A model generated the notes under the pieces. That model was not told the origin of the DNA, made no database searches, and was given only the letters and a program-made list of their open reading frames with translations. A program made the translations under genes and the position numbers. Positions 1 through 6,933 of a DNA stretch of 64,000 nt are shown here, one piece after another. Source of the stretch: Nocardioides luteus (lineage in GTDB: Bacteria > Actinomycetota > Actinomycetes > Propionibacteriales > Nocardioidaceae). Numbering within the stretch: the stretch's first letter is position 1; the number at the start of each line of letters is the position of its first letter. The stretch spans positions 97,838 to 161,837 of the forward strand of contig NZ_BMRK01000013.1 in assembly GCF_014648595.1 (NCBI RefSeq), read 5' to 3'.

Positions 1-238
1 CGCGATGGACCCGGTCCCGATGATGCAGCTGTTCGACAAGCAGGTGCAGCTCCGCATGGGCCAGGCCAACGTACGCTCCTGGACCGAGGAGCTGATGCCG
101 TTCCTCGAGGGCGACGACGACCCGCTCGGCGTCGAGTCGTTCGCCACCCACCACCTCCCCCTCAGCGAGGCTCCCGAGGCCTACAAGTCCTTCCAGGAGA
201 AGGCCGAGGGGATGGTCAAGGTCGTCTTCAACCCGTGA
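1..238 (+). CDS. Zinc-dependent alcohol dehydrogenase, C-terminal fragment
   Basis: Only the last ~78 residues are in the window; the gene starts upstream. The segment has the look of the C-terminal end of a medium-chain (GroES-like) zinc alcohol or formaldehyde dehydrogenase: a basic nucleotide-domain helix, then a His-His-x-x-Pro-Leu-Ser-Glu-Ala-Pro-Glu-Ala-Tyr stretch, closing with a short Lys-Val-Val-Phe-x-Pro strand. The zinc ligands and the Rossmann glycine motif lie outside the window, so substrate class cannot be judged. A strong hairpin follows the stop codon. Confidence 0.75.
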   Translation, partial: AMDPVPMMQLFDKQVQLRMGQANVRSWTEELMPFLEGDDDPLGVESFATHHLPLSEAPEAYKSFQEKAEGMVKVVFNP

Positions 239-242
239 TCGC

Positions 243-281
243 CGCCGTCGCCCGGTGCCCATGCGGGACCGGGCGACGGCG
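243..281. terminator. Strong stem-loop between convergent genes
   Basis: Perfect 14-bp inverted repeat (243-256 and 268-281) with an 11-nt loop that itself contains a CCC/GGG pair. It sits 4 bp after the + strand dehydrogenase stop and 16 bp after the stop of the convergent minus-strand gene, so it can serve both. There is no clear U-tract, which is common for actinobacterial terminators. Confidence 0.7.
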
Positions 282-297
282 TTCGACTGAGCCGGAC

Positions 298-1056
298 TCA
301 GCGGTTGCGGAGCTTGAAGGCCTTGGAGCCGTCGGCGAGCGTGTAGGCGTCGCCGGCGTAGTAGAGCCGGTAGCTGCGCGTGCTGGGCGGGTTCCAGACG
401 ATCGCCACGGTGCCGCGCTTGCCGGCTTTGCCGGAGGTCTTCGCCGACTTCACGGTGCGCCAGGCGCCGCCCTTCTTCACCTGCAGCTTCACGGTCTTTC
501 CGACCTGACGGGCGCCGTTGCGGGTCAGCGTGCCGCTGACCTTCCACGAGTGGGCGCCGGACTTCTTCTTCGCGGTGTACGCGATGTTCGACGCCTTGCG
601 GGTGTTCGAGACACTGAACGTCTTCGTCGCGGTGCGCTTTGTCTCGGCGTACGTCGACCAGTCCAGGACGGACACGATGGCCTTGGCGGTGTAGGTGCCG
701 CGCCGGTCGAGATAGTGGCAGTAGAAGGACCCGTCCAGGGTGAAGGTGTAGGTGCCGTTCTTCGAGACCGACTTGTAGCCGAAGGCGGAGTCGAAGTACG
801 ACCTGTCCGGCGCGGTGATCCGCAGCTCGACGTCGATGTCGGCGCCGTCGTAGCCGACACCGGAGACGGGCACGGTGACCTTGTAGTCCTTGCCGTAGTA
901 GCAGCCCGTCCCATAGGACGGGAACTTGAACGACGGGGCGGACACGGAGACGGTCCCGACCGAGGCCGCCGACGCGGCCGGCACGAGACCGGGGATCGTG
1001 AAGGAGGCGAGCAGGAGCGCGACGGTGGTGGCGACACCACCGAGGATTCTTCGCAT
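298..1056 (-). CDS. Secreted protein with C-terminal Ig-like domain
   Basis: 252 residues. The N-terminus (Met-Arg-Arg, a hydrophobic run, then Ala-Ser-Ala-Ala around residues 27-31) is a classical Sec signal peptide, so the product is exported. The mature part is rich in Tyr, Ser, Thr and Lys. The last ~95 residues (Val-x-Gly-x-Leu-Thr, Val-x-Leu-Gln-Val, Trp-Arg-Thr-Val, Thr-x-x-x-Gly) resemble the bacterial Ig-like modules found at the ends of many actinobacterial surface proteins. There is no lipobox or sortase signal. Two cysteines (in Cys-Tyr-Tyr and Phe-Tyr-Cys) could pair. Function is not recognised. It is probably monocistronic. Confidence 0.65.
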   Translation of the reverse strand: MRRILGGVATTVALLLASFTIPGLVPAASAASVGTVSVSAPSFKFPSYGTGCYYGKDYKVTVPVSGVGYDGADIDVELRITAPDRSYFDSAFGYKSVSKNGTYTFTLDGSFYCHYLDRRGTYTAKAIVSVLDWSTYAETKRTATKTFSVSNTRKASNIAYTAKKKSGAHSWKVSGTLTRNGARQVGKTVKLQVKKGGAWRTVKSAKTSGKAGKRGTVAIVWNPPSTRSYRLYYAGDAYTLADGSKAFKLRNR

Positions 1057-1191
1057 GAAATTTTCGACTTTCAGTTCACAGGACAGCCCAGACAGAAGTG
1101 GACAGTTTGCCGCGCGCCAGAATCCCGAGAAGACGTTTCCGGGCCTACGTACCCAATAAGGCGTATCTTCCCGCTTTCGCGCGCGTTTCCT

Positions 1192-2814
1192 TCAATCGAG
1201 ACCAGGGAAGGTCGCTTCGCTGCTGGAGACGCTCACGACGTCTCGCAGATACCGAGATCCGACCCGGCGGTCGCCGCCCGCACGGATGCGCTTGACGAGC
1301 TGACTCTGGAAGCGGTCGATCTCCTTCCGCTCCAGAGCGATCCAGTGTTCGCCGGAACGCCCCTGCGGTCCCACGTCGAGACGCTCGTCGATGGACTCGG
1401 CGACGGTGGCCAGAGTGGTCGGGAAGACGTCGAGGAGCCGCACGGGTTCGCCCTCGACGAGCGGCAGGCAGGTCATCGACCGGGGTCGGGCGAAGTCAGG
1501 GTGGGTGACCGTCGCGGGAACGACCCGCCCGCTCTGGACCATCTCGAGGTCGATGAAGTCGTCACCGCACCACGCCAGCCGCTTCGGTACGACGACCGTC
1601 AAGGTGGCATCCCGGAGGCGGTCGCTGGAGAGCTCGATGCCGTCCACGCTCACGCCACCCGGTCCCCGTCCCGAACTGATCTCCAGCAGCGCCTCGGCCA
1701 CCGGGAGCACGAAGTTGCGGGCGTACCCGGTCGCCAAGGCGTTGGCCACAGTGATCTGGGTGAGCGGCGCCTTGAAGAAGGAGGTCATCGGGTTGGTCGA
1801 CGGGTTCTCCCCCAGCGCCTCGAAGATCGACCTCACCGTCAGCAGCCGCTGTTCGACCACCCGCCTGGAGGCCTCGACGTCGTCAAGGTCCAGGTCGAGG
1901 ACCTCGAAGAGCTGGCCGACCGGGCCGTCCACGGCCCGGTCCTTGATGACGACGTCCGGCGTGCCCAGACCTTGCGCCACCGTCAGCTCGTAGATGACCT
2001 CCGGGTCGGCGTGGGTGACGTCGGCGATGACCACGTCGGCGAGCTCGAGCTGCTTGAGGTCCTCGCCGCGCAACCCGTCCGGCTCCGAGACGTACAGCGC
2101 GAGGTTCAGCTGCTCGAGGACCGGCCGCAGAATCCGCTCGCGGACGATGTCCCGTTCGGCCTCGGTGCTCGTGCTGGGCTGCAGGAGTACGCAGCGGCCG
2201 CGCGCCGGCCGCACGGCCGCGCCGACCAGCTCCTCCCAGAAGTCGACGATGCGGGCCAGCGGCATCGCGAACGCCTGGCGGCCTCCCTCGGCCTCGACCT
2301 GGATGCCGATCACCGCACCGGCGAGGTCGCTGTAGACGGCGGCGCCGCTGAATCCGGTGACCGCGAGGGTCGTCGTCTCGTACTGGAAGTAATAGGCCGC
2401 GGAGCTGCTGGTGCGCAGGTAGTTCCCCGCCGGGGTCAGGTATCCCGTACCCCCGCTCTGGGCGCTGCGGAGGTTGTCGCCGTAGCCGCGGGCGCGCACC
2501 CGGCCGTCGGCCTGCGACACCAGGGTGAACGGCAGCGGCCGCCGGCCGGCGGGCCGGTCGAGGCGGAGCACCGCGAAGTCCCGCGCAGCCGGTTTGTCGT
2601 GGACCGGCGGCACCACGAACGTCGCGCGCTCATCGGCACCGGAGTCGGGGAACCGCACCCACACCTCGTCCTGCTCCGCGAGCGGTGCGACCACGTGCCC
2701 AGCCGTCAGCAGATGACCGTCGTCGGTGCCAAGCCAGGCCGTGCCGATCGTGCGTCCTCCAGGGCCCGCCAGGACGGCACAGGTGGCCTGCGCGAGCAGT
2801 TCCCCGACTTCCAT
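1192..2814 (-). CDS. Trypsin-like protease - deoxyribosyltransferase/TIR-like - STING fusion protein
   Basis: 540 residues, no signal peptide, so cytosolic. Residues 1-195 form a trypsin-like serine protease with a visible triad: His40 (Thr-Ala-Gly-His-Val-Val), Asp79 (Arg-Asp-Phe-Ala-Val-Leu) and Ser156 (Gly-Phe-Ser-Gly). Residues ~205-292 resemble nucleoside 2-deoxyribosyltransferase/TIR-like domains: strand, Ala-Asp-Val-Val-Ile-Ala-Asp-Val-Thr, then Tyr-Glu-Leu with Glu276. Residues ~345-515 match STING: Gly-Tyr-x-x-Asn-Phe (Phe368 at the position of the base-stacking aromatic, human Tyr167), a Thr-Val-Val-Val-Pro strand, an Arg-containing lid region (~428-447), Asp462-Val-Phe-Pro-Thr-Thr where human STING has Glu260 to Thr267, and a long C-terminal helix. 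The start codon overlaps the stop of the Trypco1 gene (TGATG), so the two are translated together. Inference: a cyclic-dinucleotide-gated protease effector. I assigned the domains from remembered motifs; the STING call is strong and the middle domain less certain. Confidence 0.82.
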   Translation of the reverse strand: MEVGELLAQATCAVLAGPGGRTIGTAWLGTDDGHLLTAGHVVAPLAEQDEVWVRFPDSGADERATFVVPPVHDKPAARDFAVLRLDRPAGRRPLPFTLVSQADGRVRARGYGDNLRSAQSGGTGYLTPAGNYLRTSSSAAYYFQYETTTLAVTGFSGAAVYSDLAGAVIGIQVEAEGGRQAFAMPLARIVDFWEELVGAAVRPARGRCVLLQPSTSTEAERDIVRERILRPVLEQLNLALYVSEPDGLRGEDLKQLELADVVIADVTHADPEVIYELTVAQGLGTPDVVIKDRAVDGPVGQLFEVLDLDLDDVEASRRVVEQRLLTVRSIFEALGENPSTNPMTSFFKAPLTQITVANALATGYARNFVLPVAEALLEISSGRGPGGVSVDGIELSSDRLRDATLTVVVPKRLAWCGDDFIDLEMVQSGRVVPATVTHPDFARPRSMTCLPLVEGEPVRLLDVFPTTLATVAESIDERLDVGPQGRSGEHWIALERKEIDRFQSQLVKRIRAGGDRRVGSRYLRDVVSVSSSEATFPGLD

Positions 2815-3146
2815 CAGGACCGATCGAAGTTCCAGGTCAACGTCGCTTTCACCGATCCCTGACCCTGCGCCTTGATCACCCAGACGTCGGCGCCGGTGGT
2901 GAACGAGAACGCCAGCTCCAACGACACCGAGCTCGGTCCGTCGGCCGAGGCAGCCAGTGCTCCGCCGAGGTCCGTCGAGACGTCTTGGAGCATCCGCTTG
3001 AGCGAGCCGTAGGCGTCCTCCATGCGGCTGCTGGTCTCGGTGGTGCCGAACTCGTCACCCCACCCGTCCACGCCGGTCGCCGGGTCCTCATCCGTCGACT
3101 CGATCAGGATGGTCGACGTACCGATCTGAACCGGCGTATAACCCAA
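2814..3146 (-). CDS. Trypco1-type (trypsin-co-occurring domain 1) small protein
   Basis: 110 residues if translation starts at TTG 3146, which has an ideal Shine-Dalgarno AGGAGG five bases upstream; longer in-frame extensions run antisense into the peroxiredoxin gene and are not credible. The protein has the Trypco1 layout: an N-terminal strand pair (Val-Gln-Ile-Gly-Thr-Ser-Thr-Ile-Leu-Ile-Glu), a central helix (Met-Glu-Asp-Ala-Tyr to Leu-Gly-Gly), then strands ending in Gly-Ser-Val-Lys-Ala-Thr-Leu-Thr-Trp. Trypco1 was named because it travels with trypsin-like proteases in predicted conflict systems, and here it is the first gene of such a pair. Its stop overlaps the ATG of the protease-STING gene by one base. 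It may be the protease's substrate, inhibitor or activator; the sequence does not decide. Confidence 0.72.
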   Translation of the reverse strand: MGYTPVQIGTSTILIESTDEDPATGVDGWGDEFGTTETSSRMEDAYGSLKRMLQDVSTDLGGALAASADGPSSVSLELAFSFTTGADVWVIKAQGQGSVKATLTWNFDRS

Positions 3147-3219
3147 CGCTTCCTCCTCGAGTCCCGTGGAATGCAACCGTAGTGGCGCAGAGGCTGCGGC
3201 GTGGGCGAAATTCCAGGAT

Positions 3220-3239
3220 GCGCCGCAGAGCTGCGGCGC
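3220..3239 (-). terminator. Hairpin after the peroxiredoxin gene
   Basis: GCGCCGCAG / CTGCGGCGC inverted repeat with a 2-base loop, four bases beyond the peroxiredoxin stop. It probably ends that transcript and insulates the Trypco1-STING pair, whose own promoter would lie in 3147-3219. Confidence 0.5.
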
Positions 3240-3243
3240 CGGC

Positions 3244-3702
3244 TCAGGAACGCAGCGCGGCGAGGGCCTCGTCGGCGTGGATGTCGGCCTTGAGCATGCC
3301 CTCGACGACGGTCTTGATGCGGCCGTCGGCGCCGATGGCGAAGGTCGTACGCTGCAGCGGGCCGATCTTGCCGAGGATGCTCGGCTTGACGCCGTAGAGC
3401 GCGGCGACTGAGCCGGAGGGGTCGGAGAGGACGGGGTAGTCGAGGTCGTGGTGGGCGGCGAAGCCGGCCTGCTTCTCGATGCTGTCCTTGCTGATCCCGA
3501 TCCGCTGCGCGCCGATCTCGGCGAACTCCGCGGCGAGGTCACGGAAGTGGCAGGCCTCCTTGGTGCACACCGCGGTCTCGGCGGCCGGGTAGAAGAAGAT
3601 CACCACCGAGCCCTTCTCCAGGAGCGTGGAGAGGGTGACGGGCGCGCCGTCCTGGGCGGGGAGCGTGAAGTCGGGTGCGACGGCACCGGTCTCGAGCGGC
3701 AT
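3244..3702 (-). CDS. bcp: Peroxiredoxin (BCP/PrxQ type)
   Basis: 152 residues, full length for the family. A thiol peroxidase that reduces H2O2 and organic peroxides in the cytosol using thioredoxin. The peroxidatic motif is seen as Tyr-Pro-x-x-x-Thr43-x-x-Cys46, with the resolving Cys51 five residues on (Cys-Thr-Lys-Glu-Ala-Cys), the atypical 2-Cys PrxQ arrangement. The usual Thr-Pro-Gly-Cys is Thr-Ala-Val-Cys here. The conserved Arg lies in Leu-Gln-Arg-Thr-Thr-Phe. It starts 36 bp from the end of the upstream transporter gene and could be co-transcribed with it. Confidence 0.9.
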   Translation of the reverse strand: MPLETGAVAPDFTLPAQDGAPVTLSTLLEKGSVVIFFYPAAETAVCTKEACHFRDLAAEFAEIGAQRIGISKDSIEKQAGFAAHHDLDYPVLSDPSGSVAALYGVKPSILGKIGPLQRTTFAIGADGRIKTVVEGMLKADIHADEALAALRS

Positions 3703-3738
3703 GGCGCAAAACTATCGGGCGCGTCCACTGCGCGAGGC

Positions 3739-5034
3739 TCACGCCAGGGCGAAGTAGCGGAGGTAGAGGTAGACCCAGGCGATGGCCAGCGAGCCGGCGG
3801 TCACCACGAGGCCGTACTTTGTGAAGCCCCAGAAGCTGATCGGCTGCCCGTTCTTGGCGGCGATGCCGAGGACGACGACGTTGGCACCGGCGGCGACGGC
3901 GGTGGCGTTCCCGCCGAGGTCGGCACCCCACACGAACGCCCACCACAGCGGGCTCTCGGCACCCGCCTGCGGCGTCACCGCGACCATGTCCTCGACGACC
4001 GGCACCATCGCCGTGGTGTAGGGGATGTTGTCGACGAAGGCGCCGAAGACCCCCGACCCGAAGAGCAGCGCGGTGGCGCCGAGCAGCTCGCGGTCGCCCA
4101 TCCACTGCGCGGCCACACGACCGACCTCGCCGATGATCCCGACCTCGACCAGCGACCCGACGAGCACGAAGAGCGCCATGAAGAAGGCCAAGGTCGCCCA
4201 CTCGACCTCTTCGAGGAACTCCTCCGGAGTCGTACGCGACACCAGCACCGTCGCACCCGCACCCAGCATCGCCACCACCGCCGGGTCCAGGTGGAGCACC
4301 GTGTGCAGCCCGAAGGCGAGCATGACGAGGGCGAGCACGATCAGGCAGCGCACCAGCAGGCGCATGTTGGTGATGGCGTCGCGCGGGTGCATGTGGCCGA
4401 CGACCTTCTCGACGTCGACGGTCGTGCGCAGATGGCGCCAGAAGAGCAGCCGGGCGAAGAGCAGGTAGGCGACCAGCAGGATCAGCGTCAGCGGCAGCGA
4501 GTGGACCAGGAAGTCGTTGAAGGTCAGCTCGGCGCGGCTGGCGATGATGATGTTCGGCGGGTCGGCAATGAGCGTGGACGGGCCGGTGAGGTTCGCCGTG
4601 AGGATCAGCGAGACCAGGTAGGGCATCGGCGAGAGCCCGAGCTGGCGGCAGACCGAGAGGGTGACCGGTGCGACCAGCAGCACGCAGGTCACGTTGTCGA
4701 GGATCGGTGCGACCGCGGCGGTGACCAGCACCAGCAGGACGAGCAGCAGGTAGGGCCGGCCGCCGGAGGTCCGCGCGGCCCACAGCGCCAGGAACTCGAA
4801 GAGGCCGGTCTGCTTGAGCACGCCGACGATGACCATCATCCCGAAGAGCAGGAAGATGACGTTCCAGTCGATGCCGGTGTGCGGGTTGGTGAAGGCGGTG
4901 TCGGCATCGACCAGCCCGATCACGGTCATCGCCGCCACGCCTCCGAGGGCGGCGGCGACGCGGTGGACCCGCTCGGTCGCGATGAGGGCGTAGCTGACCA
5001 GGAAGATCGAGAGCGCGGCAGCGGTGAGGATCAC
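3739..5034 (-). CDS. ArsB/NhaD-like (ion transporter superfamily) membrane transporter
   Basis: 431 residues with about 11 hydrophobic membrane spans. The Asp-Asn-Val-Thr-Cys-Val-Leu-Leu-Val-Ala-Pro and Asp-Pro-Pro-Asn-Ile-Ile-Ile-Ala stretches are the re-entrant-loop signatures of the ArsB/NhaD/CitM superfamily, and a second Asp-Asn-Ile-Pro-Tyr-Thr appears in the C-terminal half. Substrate (sodium/proton, arsenite, or an anion) cannot be set from sequence. The start overlaps the stop of the preceding RCK_C gene (ATGA), so the two are coupled. Confidence 0.82.
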   Translation of the reverse strand: MILTAAALSIFLVSYALIATERVHRVAAALGGVAAMTVIGLVDADTAFTNPHTGIDWNVIFLLFGMMVIVGVLKQTGLFEFLALWAARTSGGRPYLLLVLLVLVTAAVAPILDNVTCVLLVAPVTLSVCRQLGLSPMPYLVSLILTANLTGPSTLIADPPNIIIASRAELTFNDFLVHSLPLTLILLVAYLLFARLLFWRHLRTTVDVEKVVGHMHPRDAITNMRLLVRCLIVLALVMLAFGLHTVLHLDPAVVAMLGAGATVLVSRTTPEEFLEEVEWATLAFFMALFVLVGSLVEVGIIGEVGRVAAQWMGDRELLGATALLFGSGVFGAFVDNIPYTTAMVPVVEDMVAVTPQAGAESPLWWAFVWGADLGGNATAVAAGANVVVLGIAAKNGQPISFWGFTKYGLVVTAGSLAIAWVYLYLRYFALA

Positions 5035-5504
5035 GCCGATCGCCTCCGTACGCCGAAGGCGTCGGCCGAGTTCGCCTCCATCCCCGCATACCAGCCGGCG
5101 AGGCGGCCATAGCGGCTCACCATCATGAGCCGGTCCTCCACCGCCGCGACCTCGGCCATGGAGGCCACGACGAGCACCTGGTCACCCGAGCGCAGCACCA
5201 TGTGCGGGTCGGGCACGATGACCTCGCTGCCCCGGGTCACCAGGGAGACCGCCGACCCCGACGGGAGCCTGAGCTCGTCGACCTCGACGCCGGCCAGCTT
5301 CGACTCCGGCTCGACCTCGAAGCGCAGCATCACCGCGTCGAGACGGTCGAGAGTGGCGTACCCGATGGAGACCTTGTGGACGAAGCTGCCCTTCTCCGCC
5401 CAGCGCGGCTGACGGCCGCGTCCGATCACCAGCCCGATCGAGAACCCGATCGCGGCGCAGATCATCCCGGCCGAGATCGCGAGCTCGATCTCAGGCCACC
5501 CCAT
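5031..5504 (-). CDS. Membrane-anchored TrkA_C (RCK_C) domain protein
   Basis: 157 residues from the ATG at 5504, preceded by GGGGGA at suitable spacing; an upstream ATG at 5582 would add 26 residues of unlikely composition. One N-terminal membrane span (residues ~7-28) is followed by a charged linker and an RCK_C/TrkA_C fold with the family pattern Leu-Pro-x-Gly, Val-Thr-Arg-Gly, Val-Pro-Asp-Pro, Leu-x-x-Gly-Asp. RCK_C domains bind small ligands such as cyclic di-AMP and gate ion transporters. The overlap with the downstream ArsB/NhaD-like gene suggests it regulates that transporter. Confidence 0.75.
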   Translation of the reverse strand: MGWPEIELAISAGMICAAIGFSIGLVIGRGRQPRWAEKGSFVHKVSIGYATLDRLDAVMLRFEVEPESKLAGVEVDELRLPSGSAVSLVTRGSEVIVPDPHMVLRSGDQVLVVASMAEVAAVEDRLMMVSRYGRLAGWYAGMEANSADAFGVRRRSA

Positions 5505-5601
5505 CACGCGCTGTCCCCCACGTTCATCACACTGAAATTCAACGTGGCTGTGTGTCCGACTTGTATGGGTGCTGACACCCATCTTCCGGCACTATGGCGC
5601 C

Positions 5602-6933
5602 ATGCCCGCCAGACCGACCTTGCCTCGCGGCGTACGTCTCGGTTACGGCTCGGGCTCGGTGGCGACCGGCACCTTCGGCACCATCCCGGGGCTGATGCTG
5701 CTCCCCTACCTCACCGACAGCCTCGGCATCGCGGCGCTGGCGGCCGGGTTCATCGTGTTCGCGCCGAAGGCGTGGGACGTCGTGCTGAACCCGATCGCCG
5801 GGCGGATCAGCGACCGGACGGTGGACTCTCGCGGCCCGCGGCGGCCCTGGTTGCGCCGGGCGGGGATCGCGCTGGCGATCACGTTCGCGCTGCTGTTCGC
5901 GGCGCCGTCGATGGCCACCGGGCTCGAGGCACTGTGGGTGCTGGTCGTGTTCCTGGCCTGCGCCACCGCGTACGCCTTCTTCCAGGTGCCCTACGTGGCC
6001 ATGCCCGCCGAGCTGACCGAGTCCTACGACGAGCGCACCCGGCTGATGACCTGGCGGGTGGCGATCCTGGCGCTCACCATCCTGCTCGCCGGGGCCACCG
6101 CGCCGATCATCCGCGACGCGGTCGGCGGTCGCGACGGCTACCGCGTCATGGGTGTGGCGATGGCGGTGCTCATCCTGATCGGAGTGTTCAGTGCGTACGC
6201 GGGCACCCGCCGCGCGCCCGTCCACACCGTCGAGCCGGGTGCCGGCACCCTGCGCGACCAGCTGCGGATCGTGGCGACCGCCCCCGACTTCCGCCGGCTG
6301 CTGATCACCTTCGTGGTCCAGGCGGTCGCGTTCGGCGCGATGCTCGCCGGCGTCGACTACCTGGCCAGCCACGTGCTGGGCCGCGCGGGTGCGGCGACGG
6401 TGCTCTTCGTCTGCTTCGTCGGACCCGCGCTGCTGCTCACCCCGGCGTGGGCGGCGCTGGGCGCCCGGATCGGCAAGAAGAGCGGGTACGTCGCGTCCTC
6501 GCTCGTCCTCACCGTCGGCGCGCTCCTGGTCGCGACCGCCCAGAGCGCGCCCGCGGGCCTGGTCTACGCCGCGGTGGTGCTGGTCGGCGTGGGCTATGCC
6601 GGCTGCCAGGTCTTCCCGATGGCGATGCTCCCCGACGCGGCCGCGGTCGACGCGCGTCGCAGCGGGTCGAGCCGGATCGGCGTCTACACCGGCGTCTGGA
6701 CGGCGGGCGAGACCCTCGGCCTCGCGCTCGGGCCCGGTGTCTACGCAGCGGTGCTCGCGCTCGGCGGCTACCGCTCCTCGACCGAGGGCGCCGTCGCCCA
6801 GCCCGACTCGGCGCTGACCGCGATCACCCTCGGTTTCTCGGTGCTGCCGGCAGCACTGGTGCTCCTCAGCCTGCTGTGGCTGCGGCGCTACTCGCTCACC
6901 GCCGACGACGTCGAAGGAGACGTGACCGTATGA
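5602..6933 (+). CDS. MFS transporter, GPH/MFS_2-like
   Basis: 443 residues, 12 predicted spans. The N-terminal half has Tyr-Gly-x-Gly-Ser, Lys-Ala-Trp-Asp-Val-Val-x-Asn-Pro, then Gly-Arg-Ile-Ser-Asp-Arg-Thr, the pattern of the glycoside-pentoside-hexuronide:cation symporters (MelB-like). The start at 5602 is chosen because an in-frame ATG at 5569 overlaps the 5' region of the divergent gene and adds non-membrane residues. It is coupled (ATGA) to a PLP-dependent decarboxylase, so it may move that enzyme's substrate or product. Confidence 0.82.
   Translation: MPARPTLPRGVRLGYGSGSVATGTFGTIPGLMLLPYLTDSLGIAALAAGFIVFAPKAWDVVLNPIAGRISDRTVDSRGPRRPWLRRAGIALAITFALLFAAPSMATGLEALWVLVVFLACATAYAFFQVPYVAMPAELTESYDERTRLMTWRVAILALTILLAGATAPIIRDAVGGRDGYRVMGVAMAVLILIGVFSAYAGTRRAPVHTVEPGAGTLRDQLRIVATAPDFRRLLITFVVQAVAFGAMLAGVDYLASHVLGRAGAATVLFVCFVGPALLLTPAWAALGARIGKKSGYVASSLVLTVGALLVATAQSAPAGLVYAAVVLVGVGYAGCQVFPMAMLPDAAAVDARRSGSSRIGVYTGVWTAGETLGLALGPGVYAAVLALGGYRSSTEGAVAQPDSALTAITLGFSVLPAALVLLSLLWLRRYSLTADDVEGDVTV

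Noticed and set aside
235-2862. Long + strand open frame (875 codons) antisense to the secreted and protease-STING genes
   Set aside because: Composition is Arg/Gly/Val-rich with no recognisable domain and arises from high GC; the opposite strand holds genes with clear motifs.
2814-3542. Longer version of the Trypco1 gene starting at 3542
   Set aside because: The extra N-terminus is Ser/Arg/Pro low-complexity and antisense to the peroxiredoxin; a TTG with an ideal ribosome site starts exactly at the domain.
5202-6929. Upstream extension of the decarboxylase frame as one 1053-codon gene
   Set aside because: The first ~575 codons are an out-of-frame shadow of the MFS gene; ATG 6930 overlaps the MFS stop in the usual coupled way.
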